A stretch of DNA of 64,000 nucleotides, from the NCBI GenBank assembly GCA_963920765.1, contig OY987250.1:7502001-7566000 (forward strand). The letters are read 5' to 3'. The notes under the pieces were generated by a model. It was not told the DNA's origin and did no database searches. It worked only from the letters and a program-made list of their open reading frames with translations. Below are positions 12,068 through 22,300 of this stretch, one piece after another. Every line of letters starts with the position of its first letter. Positions within the stretch are counted from its first letter, which is position 1. This DNA is from Ulota crispa. Its lineage: Eukaryota > Streptophyta > Bryopsida > Orthotrichales > Orthotrichaceae. The translations under genes and the position numbers were made by a program.

Positions 12068-14096
12068 AGATATGAACATCCTGTTTCTCCAGATCCTCTC
12101 TGAAGTCCGGGGGATTGATGCACAACGTGCAAGCCTTGGCCGGTTTTATCAGGTGCTTGAAGTTATACCCCTTCCTCTAAGTACATAGTTACACGTTTCC
12201 GGTGCTGATTTTGGAATATTTGAGGTTAATTGGAACTAGATATTTGTGCGGGTGGTCTTTTGTTGAAGCTCACTGCTGTAGAGTTCTCCTTCGTTGTTGG
12301 ATTACCTTTCTCCACTCCTTGTGGATCACACCCCTGTTTTCTTCACTGCAGTTGTTATGCAGATGACATAACTGCATGTGTATCCGCTGTTGTACACTAG
12401 TTTTGCTGGCGTGCTTATCAGCACTGCCGCATTTGCAAAGCACCGATTCGTAATTAATCTATTACAATATATTATTTTGAAATTTCATCACCTCTTTTGT
12501 ATGATGTGATTTGACAAGACCCTGCTTGTGTAGGCGACTTTGATAGATGTGATTGTACTCTGGTTCGCTGGCTCTGCAGTTGATTGAAGACATGTCTTGT
12601 AATTTTGTAAGTTACCAGCAGTGTCGGTAATATATAAATTTCATTAGGTTTTGTAATTGATGCTAGTATGTCATGTTTTAATTGAATGGAGTCCCTTGAA
12701 AATTTTGAAATTAATGGAACTTAATAAATAGATTAATGGGTAACTAATGTGCGTAAGTTGCCAAGAGTCTAGAGGAGCTAGTAAAAGAACGCTGATTGGA
12801 AATACCAGGATTCTGGAATGTCTATTCAATGTTTCTCATGTGTGCTTGGGGTAGGGAATAATCATTTCAATACAATGGAAATAATTAAATTTATTAACTT
12901 GGCAGTAGGAATATACAGATTTCCTCATAATTTGTAAGCATTCTTTTTATTTCTGATGTGAGGCTTACACACCTAATAATGACATATTTACAAGATATTT
13001 ATCCATATCTTTTCCTAAAATGTATGCTTGCTATATTTAGAGGTTTAGGGTCAACTTTGTGTACATTGATGAACATTTTGTTCAATAATTTCTTAACAAA
13101 TGTAGCTACTTTGTTACATTCTTCATTTTAATTATAGCTTTCTTCTTTCTATGAGTAGTTTTTTTGTAAGATAGTGCACTTAACATTGCTATTGAACATA
13201 AGAAGCCTATCCATACCGCAAGTCATTTTCACAAAATATTGGGAGTTTCAAAATTTTGAAACTTAAAAAACACAATAAGAAAAAAATTCTTCATGATTTA
13301 ATGGAGGTTTTTGTTGAACCATAGCAAAACTAGACATAGTCTTCAAAAAAAAATTCAAATAAATTATAGAAAGTAGTCTCATCATGGTGATGTCTAAAAT
13401 TTCAAGAAAAACATTTATTGAAAAAGAATTTTCAGTATACATGTCATTAGAATGCATGTTCCAAACTCAAGAATTCTTGCAAAACTGCAATTTTCATAGT
13501 TTTTATAGTGAATTGAGTATTGTATTTGAATTTTTTTTATAGTGAATTGTATACTGTATTTTAAATTTTTACCAAGGACATGAGTTCTTATAAAAATTAC
13601 AAAAATTGATATCAACAAAAGTAATTATACATAGAAACACTTATGTGATACTAACCTTGCCTTTGTTCACTATGGTCTTCAAGTATTTTTATACTGTAGT
13701 TGCCTGTGGGGAGTTGTGGCTCATTACCCAACCTTTGATGCTTTAGAAAGGAGGGCTCACTTGCCACAACTTACTACTTAATTACACAATACATTCTTGT
13801 TATGATTTTGGAAGCAAATCTTCTTTGTTCTATAAGCTTGTCAAATCATATGACAACAACAATTTTGTGAATGTGCCCCTACTTTTGAACTGTGTCCTTA
13901 CTAGTATATATTCCCATTCTTTATGTATAAATCTTTTATATGTAAATATCTTTTATTGAATATTTTCAAGGTAGTATATGCCTTACACCAAAAATAATTT
14001 AACAAAGTATTCCAATTGTGTGATTTTTTCTTTAAAAATGCGGAAGCTTGATAGTTAACCAATTAATTACTTTTTAAATACAAATCCGACTTAGTG
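12068..14096. other. MPS1 3' flank and AT-rich spacer
   Basis: The first ~600 bp are probably the MPS1 3' untranslated region and terminator; several ATATAAA/TGTAAT-like tracts occur near 12600-12660. From about 12700 the sequence is AT-rich, without a supported gene or recognised repeat. Confidence 0.5.
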
Positions 14097-14368
14097 TATG
14101 TTCACACTTGGTGCTAAGACACTAGTAGAAAATTCACCTCAAAATCAACAGATTTTCAACCAAAAACTGTTGATTTTTTCTGTGAATTTGGTCAAGTTGA
14201 TTTGGGTACTTTTCTGTTGATTTTTTGTTGATTATTTACAGTTTTCTGTTAATTTGTTGTTGATTTCTATTACTTATTTTATGTTGTTCATTTCTATTTC
14301 TTCTCATTTTTAAATTTTTTTTTCATAGGATTTGTTATTTTAAGAAAATGTGAACTTTTTAGGGGGAT

Positions 14369-15486
14369 GGGCAGCTGCCCGAACTTTTTGGGCAGCTGCC
14401 CGAACTTTTTGGGCAGCTGCCCGAACTTTTTGGGCAGCTGCCCGAACTTTTTGGGCAGCTGCCCGAACTTTTTGGGCAGCTGCCCGAACTTTTTGGGCAG
14501 CTGCCCGAACTTTTTGGGCAGCTGCCCGAACTTTTTGGGCAGCTGCCCGAACTTTTTGGGCAGCTGCCCGAACTTTTTGGGCAGCTGCCCGAACTTTTTG
14601 GGCAGCTGCCCGAACTTTTTGGGCAGCTGCCCGAACTTTTTGGGCAGCTGCCCGAACTTTTTGGGCAGCTGCCCGAACTTTTTGGGCAGCTGCCCGAACT
14701 TTTTGGGCAGCTGCCCGAACTTTTTGGGCAGCTGCCCGAACTTTTTGGGCAGCTGCCCGAACTTTTTGGGCAGCTGCCCGAACTTTTTGGGCAGCTGCCC
14801 GAACTTTTTGGGCAGCTGCCCGAACTTTTTGGGCAGCTGCCCGAACTTTTTGGGCAGCTGCCCGAACTTTTTGGGCAGCTGCCCGAACTTTTTGGGCAGC
14901 TGCCCGAACTTTTTGGGCAGCTGCCCGAACTTTTTGGGCAGCTGCCCGAACTTTTTGGGCAGCTGCCCGAACTTTTTGGGCAGCTGCCCGAACTTTTTGG
15001 GCAGCTGCCCGAACTTTTTGGGCAGCTGCCCGAACTTTTTGGGCAGCTGCCCGAACTTTTTGGGCAGCTGCCCGAACTTTTTGGGCAGCTGCCCGAACTT
15101 TTTGGGCAGCTGCCCGAACTTTTTGGGCAGCTGCCCGAACTTTTTGGGCAGCTGCCCGAACTTTTTGGGCAGCTGCCCGAACTTTTTGGGCAGCTGCCCG
15201 AACTTTTTGGGCAGCTGCCCGAACTCCCGGGCAGCTGCCCGAACTTTTTGGGCAGCTGCCCGAACTTTTTGGGCAGCTGCCCGAACTTTTTGGGCAGCTG
15301 CCCGAACTTTTTGGGCAGCTGCCCGAACTCCCGGGCAGCTGCCCGAACTCCCGGGCAGCTGCCCGAACTCCCGGGCAGCTGCCCGAACTTTTGGGCAGCT
15401 GCCCGAACTTTTGGGCAGCTGCCCGAACTTTTGGGCAGCTGCCCGAACTTTTTGGGCAGCTGCCCGAACTCCCGGGCAGCTGCCGG
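14369..15486. repeat. 21-bp palindromic tandem array, about 53 units
   Basis: Same unit as the array at 1250-1723, on the other strand. Units far from the tRNA-like block (14369-15220) are almost identical. Those near it (15221-15486) are mixed, with CCCGGGAG variants and three 20-bp variants that lack one T. Homogeneous distal and mixed proximal units indicate polar expansion. Confidence 0.9.
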
Positions 15487-15573
15487 TAGCGGGGTTTGAA
15501 CCCTCCACCTCCCCTATCACACTCCACAACCTCAACACATTCTCTAAACCACTAGAGAATGTGCAAATGCACA
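15483..15573 (-). other. tRNA-like (pol III A/B box) block, second copy
   Basis: Complement of the block at 1174-1256. The B-box GGTTCAAACC lies at 15493-15502 (minus strand) and the A-box-like TAGTGGTTTAG near 15547-15557. Any transcript would run into the 21-bp array. Confidence 0.35.
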
Positions 15574-16078
15574 TACATGCATTGGAGTCTTAATTCTATT
15601 TGTACATTAAATGTTCATGTCTTTAGTAATGCTGTAGACTTTGGAGGCTATTTCCGTCCATTAAAGGACTCTTTTTCAAAAAACTTAGAACTGAGAAAAG
15701 TTGGTAAATGTAATTTACTTTCACCTCCAACAATTTTTTTTGGATTTCAATCTTTTTATCAAAAGTTATGAGCTAAAATCAGAGAAGGTGTTTAGAAATT
15801 TTAAATAAATTGTTTGTTTCCATCCTTTTGATTTTGTTTATAAATTTTTTTCGGAATTCACAAATCTCATAAGCATTGTTGCAGGCAAAGGTTGGATTCA
15901 TTAATAAATTTTATTTAGTGTTAGTTTTTTTGTAAAAATAACCTTATTTTGTTAAAATAGCCTCCATAGTTTGATAGATTCAAATAACATGAAGTCGTGA
16001 AAAGTTACAAAATTAAATCCTTGCAATTATAAAATCAAAATTCTATTGACTTTTGAATAGTTTTGGATATTCTGTAAG

Positions 16079-16495
16079 GGCATTAATATGTGAACCACAC
16101 CCTTTGAACTATTGTACCACACCCTTGGGGTAAATTTTAGATTTCTACCATCAAAAATTTGAGTTTGAGAATTTTGAATTCAAATTTGGACTTAGAAACC
16201 ATGGTATTGTCTAAGACCATAAAAAAAGTTGCAATTCAACAACACCCAATGGGGGGGAGCTTATCTTTTTTTACAAACAAAAGTAAAATTAACAATTTTC
16301 TCCTTAACTACACATTTTCATTGGGTGTTGTTGAATTGCAACTTTTTTTATGGTTCTAGACAATACCATGGTCTCTAAGTCCAAATCTGAATTCAAAATT
16401 CTCAGATTCAGCTTTTTGATGCTAGAAATCAAAAATTTACCTTGTGGTGTGGTATAGTAATTGGAAGAGTGTGATACACATATCAATTCCCATCT
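16079..16495. mobile_element. Foldback MITE nested in CACTA element, second copy
   Basis: Reverse complement of 244-656, with inverted arms that meet near 16255-16320 and the same GGGCATTAATATGTG / GGGAATTGATATGTG ends. Confidence 0.7.
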
Positions 16496-17339
16496 TTTAA
16501 AGCTTATAAAAATATTTTATAAGATTGTTTTTTTTTAATTCATTTGGTTAGTAATAGAAGGAATCATACTAAAAATACCCTTTAAGTCTTTCAAAATATC
16601 AAGTTTACGCCGAAAATATGTGAAACATAAAAAATAGTCCTTATTTTTTGTAGGAATATCAATTATACTCATATTATTTTGGAAAATTAATAAAAAAACT
16701 CTTCTATTTTGAAATGTTAAATATATCCTTGTGTTATTTGAAATGTAAATATCACCTTTGGTTTCTTGTAAGAATTTGCATTAAACTATACACTTGGTTA
16801 TCATGTAACACAAAGATATTTTTGGTACTTTTAATCCTTAAGGGACATTTATGATTTCTTCAAAGAAGTGAGGAGCATCATTTATATTTGTTTGTAAAGA
16901 AATTTTGGTATTTAAAACAACAAAATGTTGTACTTTTTATATAAAATTTTGTTGAATTAGTGAAGTTGTGTCCAAAAGTATCTAGATCAACAAAAAACTG
17001 TTGAGTTTTTTGTTATTATGGTCATGTTTTTACTTGACTTTGAAGGCTGCTAAGTTTAAATCGTACCAAATTGTGAAAAGTAAAGAAAATAAAACCAGTC
17101 AATGTACACTCAAACTTCTAAAAGATTTTTTTTTTTTGAAAACTTCTTTTATTTTTGAAAACTTCAAAAAATTTTAATGAGGTTCAAAAAGGTTTTAGAA
17201 AGATTTCAAAAACAAACCTAAACTATTGTGAAAGTATTTTTGAAAGTATTTTGATGATTTACAAAAAGATTCCTAAAGGACTCTAATTCAATCTAAGAGA
17301 TTCTATTTCTATAAGTATTTTGAAGTACTTAAACAAATT

Positions 17340-18230
17340 TCATAAAGATTTTAAAAAGATTCTCAAAGATTCCAAAAAGGTTCTTGAAAATTCTTAGAGA
17401 TTTTCAAAGATTTTTGGAATTTCAAAAAAGATTCTCAAAAGATTCCCAAAGATTCTCAAAGATTCTCAATTGTTCTCAAACATTCTCAAAGATTCCAAAA
17501 AAACTTGAAAAGATTCCCAAAGATTTCAAATGATTCTCAAAGATTCCTAAAAGATTCTCAAAGATTCTCAAAGATTTCCAAAGATTCTTGAAGATTCCAA
17601 AGAGATTCTCAAAGATTCTCAATGATTCTCAATGATTCTCAATTGTTCTCAAACATTCTCAAAGAGTCCAAAAAAACTTGAAAAGATTTCCAAAGATTCC
17701 AAAAGATTCTCAAAGATTCCAAAAAACTTGAAAAGATTCTCAAAGATTCTCAATTGTTCTCAAACATTCTCAAAGATTCCAAAAAACTTGAAAATATTCC
17801 CAAAGATTCCAAAAGATTCTCAAAGATTCCAAAAAGATTCTTAAAGATTCTCAAAGATTTTCAAAGATTCTCAATTGTTCTCAAACATTCTCAAAGAGTC
17901 CAAAAAAACTTGAAAAGATTCCCAAAGATTTCAAAAGATTCTCAAAGATTCCTGAAAGATTCTCAAAGATTCCCAAAGGATTCTCAAAGATTCTTGAAAG
18001 ATTCCTGCAAGATTCTCAAACATTTTCAAAGATTCCAAAAAAACTTGAAAAGATTCCAAAAGATTTCCAAAGATTCATGAAGATTCCTAAAAGATTCTCA
18101 AAGATTCTAAAATCTCAAAAAGATTCTTAAATATTCTTAAAACTCCTGAAAAGATTCTCAATGATTCCCAAAAGATTCTTGAAGATTCTTAAAGATTCAC
18201 AAAAATTTCCAAAAGATCTTCAAAAGATTC
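17340..18230. repeat. Degenerate 10-12 bp minisatellite (GATTCTCAAA/GATTCCAAAA)
   Basis: Dozens of imperfect copies of AAAGATTCTC- and AAAGATTCCA-type units make up the right half of the CACTA element. The plus-strand frames across it (lysine/serine/phenylalanine-rich) are by-products. Confidence 0.8.
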
Positions 18231-18489
18231 CAAAATTTCTGTTGATTTAGATAATGGTGTCCAAATCAACAGAACGTATTTAGGTTTTTACAGAATTCTG
18301 TTAAATTAGTCAATTAGCGTGGGCCAGTGCCCAAATCAACAAGAAACTGTTGGTTTTCTGTTGTTTTGGAAGGAGTTTTCTACTAGTGAGAGTGGTAGTA
18401 GGCAAAGGAAAATTAGATGCATTTGGACACACCTTTATATTGCATTCATTTTGTTAATATCCTTCCTAACATCAAGTGTGAACATACCA

Positions 18490-18710
18490 CCAACCAATCA
18501 TAGTACGTAATGTGTACATTGTTGTATAACTAGCATTTGCTACCAACAAAAAGTTTTAGTTTGGGATCTTGACTAGCTCACTAGAACCGCATTGATTTAT
18601 ATTCTAACTTCTTTGAAAATCTCAAATGTAATAAAGGAATATTTCAAATACAAAAAAAGATACACCATATTGTACTCTGTACTATGGTCAGTTGGTCATT
18701 TAAGGGTTAA
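18490..18710. mobile_element. TTAA-type MITE, one end eroded
   Basis: Diverged relative of the intact element at 53202-53435. It shares GCATTTGCTACCAA, TTTGGGATCT, AGCTCACTAGAAC and the terminal CATTTAAGGGTTAA (TTAA at 18707-18710). The left end abuts the short MITE that ends at 18486 and is no longer recognisable. Confidence 0.6.
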
Positions 18711-19367
18711 GGTATGAAACACTAAATAGAATACTCAATTGAGCCGACGGAAATTTTGACCTAATTCGTCGGACGAGCCAGTTTCCGTCGCCCTTCGGTG
18801 GACTCTCGTCTCCCTTCGTTGGACTCTCGTCGCCCTTCGTTGAACTTTCGTCGCCATATCCACATACTGTGAACTCCTTATCAGACTCCATTTCTACAAA
18901 GCTCTTCTACGAAATGCAAGTCCTGCGGGCATCCTCGTGCTTCTGTCACGGCCATCGCTTCGATCACGTGAAACCTGTTGTTTTCATTACAGTTAAGCTA
19001 CTCTTGTAGTCCATAACTTCAGAATAGAAGCCACAATTTTCTAGCAAAAATTCTACGCACTCGCACTTTTCGAATTGCTACAGAATCACTCCTTCATTAC
19101 GGTCATTTAACTCGCTCTATTCTCCATTTTAGAGTTAAAGTCACAGAGCGCATCAATCAGTTTGGAAGAGAGCCAGTGTTTCAAAATTTGCTTCTTCATT
19201 TGTCTCTTACTCGGTCAGAAATCGAGTGAGATTTGTCGGTGATTGTGGAGATACAACGCGCGAAGAAGGCCTGCCAATGCTCCGATTGCAGCCGCCTTGA
19301 CTTGTATTGGAATCCCTTGCAGAAGTCATTTCGATTCAGTTCTTTAGGGTTTGAGGTTCGAGGCACA
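18711..19367 (+). promoter_or_regulatory. Presumed promoter and 5' leader of the RimM/UAP gene
   Basis: Three imperfect copies of CTCGTCGCCCTTCGTTGGA-like sequence lie at 18780-18860. An ATG at 19233 is in frame with the chosen start and would add 45 residues, but these do not look like part of a transit peptide. No clear TATA box was found. Confidence 0.35.
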
Positions 19368-22300
19368 ATGGCGACCTCAATTGCAACCTCCGTGAGCGCT
19401 TCGTCGTGTCACTCGTTGCTGCTCCTCAAGCAGTTGATTCCGTCCTCGCGATCGTGTCTCAGTGGAGTGCGAGGGAGCTCCTACTCTAATTCTTGCCTGG
19501 AGCTTCGAAAAGTCTCGACTCTCAAGAATGGAGCTGCGTTTGAGCGAAACGCCGGAGCAGTCTGTCAAGTATCGCGTCCTTCATCTCGTGAGTGAAGAAC
19601 GCGTACTTATATTGATGTTTGTTTTTAATTAACGCAGAAGTTTAGTTTTTGAATGATGTTTTCAAATTGATGATATGTTGTTGGAATGTCAGCAGCAGCA
19701 GCGGCAGCAGTAGAGCCTGCTGCTCAAGTGGAAGATTTTGTAGAAATCGGCACTATTGCTCAGACGCATGGAATTAATGGCGAATTACGAGTCCGGTCTC
19801 TCACTGATTTTCCTCAAGACCGGTTTGAAACGGTAATTATAATGATTGTTCCACCTGATGCAGCTTTTGATTCTATGCCTGCTCCAGTTTTTATGTGTTT
19901 CCAGCTAAAACATGACTACTTAAACATAATCCTTTTAAATTATACCTTTGGCACTTAGTTTTGTGAATGTAATTGTAGGATCTTGACAATTACGTCATGT
20001 TTGTCCCGCCATGAAGTTTCAACTGATGATCTAAGTAACTGTGCTCAAAGATCATAACGTTCAAAGTCTTTCAGAACTCAGCATTTCTGTTTGACATTCA
20101 GGGTAAGTCTGTGCAGTTGAATCGTCTTTGTTTCATACATTTTAACCCTGGTTCTATTAATAAGTTGTAAGGGCATCGCCAATGCAACCGTAACCAGGCC
20201 CGGTATAACAAACCTACTTTTTTAATTAATAATTGATTGTAGTATAAAATTTATATGATTTGAATGGCATGACTTTTCTTGTTGTAAAAGCACAATAAAA
20301 TTTTGGTTTAGGGTTTAGGGTGATTTAGATACATGGCATCAAATGTTAGCTAGCTTCCAAAAAATTTAGAGGCCTCACCAAATCAAGCCTATAGAAGGGA
20401 AAATCAGGGAAAATCAGCCAAGGGCACGGTATAAATCGGTATAAATGATTTTATATTACAGTCAATTATTAATTTAAAAAACAGGTTTGTTATACCGGGC
20501 CTGGTTACGGTTGCATTGGCGATGCCCTAAGTATAATTGAGGACTAGTAAGGTGGATTCTAATCGTCGTCCTGTCAACTCTGCCACATCAACTTTAGATT
20601 TTTCTGCATTGGTATCAGGAATTTGAACGCGGCGTGTTTTGTTGTGGATGAGCAGCCAGGGATTCGTTGGATAAGGAGAGTGACAATGGGCAAACCTTCC
20701 ATAACGCAAGTAGAGCTTGTGGAGGGTCGGGAAAGCATCGGGAAGCAGGCTTCATGGCTTGTTACGTTAAAGGGCTTTGACACGCCTGAGAAGGTGACGA
20801 CGCTCTTTATGCTTACTAGAAGCTTTACTACTCTTTCCTGGTTGGATTTGCATCGGAGCTTTTCAAGGAGAAATTTTTGTTCTGCTGATTTGTGGAGTTT
20901 TTTTCTGTAGGCAAGTGAGCTCCAAGGTGCAACCATGTTGGTGAGAGCTGATGAGAGGCCAGCATCACTAGGCGAAGACGATGACTACATACCTGATCTT
21001 GTAGGCATGGACGTAGTCCTTGAGGTGAATTCTATTTTCCACCAGCAGAATTTATCAGTTTCCATTCGCAAATATTGTTCTGAAACAATCTTCAGCCGTT
21101 TGTATGCGTTCATAGACTTTCGGAGTAGTAATTGGAGAAAACTTAAGTAATTGATGAAGTATGTAATGAAGTTTACTATCTATGGACTTGCTTCGGAACG
21201 GCAGGAGACGAAGGAGAAGATTGGAACGATTGTGGACGTGCACAACACTGGCGCAAGCGACCTCTTACGAGTCCAGCTGATGCCGTCAAGTAGAGGCAAG
21301 GACAACCGAATATGGATACCTTTCGTTAAAGACATTGTTCCTGTTGTGGACATAGCGGCCAGCAGAGTTGAGATTACACCGCCGGAGGGGCTACTGGATC
21401 TTAATGTACCAATGGAAGGCCTTTCTCGGAAAGAAAAACGGAAGGAGGTATAGCACTGCTGCTTTCGTCTCTGTATTGTTTAGATTTCTTTGACCAATTT
21501 TGGGATTGTGCTGTAAGAACTTTGTGTGTTATGCAGGAGCGCAAGAAGAAAGCGATTTTTTCGGCCATAAGGAAGCGTCTAACAGCCCTAGATCAGTCAC
21601 ATGTCCTCGAAGGGCTATCTACAGGAGAAGAATCCCAGCGTCAAGAGCTTATGGACCAACTATTGAGCATTGACTTTGGACTTTTCCAGCGAGCCCTAGT
21701 GCATGCCCGTGATCCGGGAATTGCAAATTCGTAAGTGATTAGGCTCAGCTTTTCCGCCTTGAATTTCATGTTTTATCTAAACCCAAAATTTGTCCTCGTG
21801 TTTTCCAGCACTTCCGAGTGGGCAAGTGGATACTTTCCTTACTCCTGTTTTTTTCTTTTTCTTTTTCTGACCAACACGTTTGATTTTCTTCTTTGATGTT
21901 GTTTTTGTGGTTTTAGGCCTCTCCCGAATTAGATTCTCACAGTGTAATCAATGAAGACCATGCTCAGTTGAAAATTATGAAGCCTTGTGCCTTTCGGGGT
22001 TAAGCAATTTAGTATCTGTACTGTCGTTGCACTTCTGACTATCTATTTATGCTTTTCGTGGCCATTTGTTCTTACTTTAATGAGTTTATTCACACCACAC
22101 AGAGGTATTGGTGAGCTACAACCGCTTCCTGCGATACCACGAGCTGATTGGGCGGACTTTGAGAGTTGGTCAAATAGCAAGAAGTACAAGAAAAGGCCTG
22201 CGAACAGCGATAATGATACAGCTCGCTGGTGGTTCAAGGGCTTGCAACTGATTGCAAATGGAGAGATAGCTGTGATGGTCCTTGCGGGAGGTCAAGCCAC

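Larger units (their letters stand above)
14120..18388 (+). mobile_element. Complete non-autonomous CACTA-type transposon (4.27 kb)
   Basis: The left end reads CACTAGTAGAAAATTC. The right end on the other strand reads CACTAGTAGAAAACTC. A 3-bp duplication AGA flanks it (14117-14119 and 18389-18391), as expected for CACTA/EnSpm elements. Subterminal AATCAACAG / CTGTTGATTT motifs occur at both ends (14138-14265 and 18240-18362). Inside, in order: the 21-bp array (14369-15486), the tRNA-like block (15483-15570), a foldback MITE (16079-16495), unique AT-rich sequence, and a 10-12 bp minisatellite of GATTCTCAAA type (about 17340-18230). No transposase is seen. Confidence 0.88.
14097..18486. mobile_element. 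Short TIR MITE split by the CACTA insertion
   Basis: The left 23 bp (14097-14119) and right 98 bp (18389-18486) match the two parts of an intact 116-bp element at 62135-62250. Both have the terminal inverted repeat TATGTTCACACTTG. The intact copy therefore serves as the empty-site reference for the CACTA insertion. Confidence 0.8.

Noticed and set aside
14294-15593. Long open frames of 380-426 codons in both directions across the 21-bp array
   Set aside because: The repeat unit is a multiple of three without stops, so frames stay open by arithmetic. They give heptad repeats and start in flanking transposon sequence. No sign of selection as protein.
17632-18080. Lys/Ser/Phe-rich plus-strand frames resembling low-complexity proteins
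   Set aside because: They fall in the GATTCTCAAA minisatellite of the CACTA element.
1-18388. Reading the inverted 2-kb arms as the terminal repeats of one giant transposon carrying MPS1
   Set aside because: The right arm is part of a complete 4.27-kb CACTA element with its own two ends and AGA duplication, so the arms are two separate insertions and MPS1 is ordinary host DNA between them.
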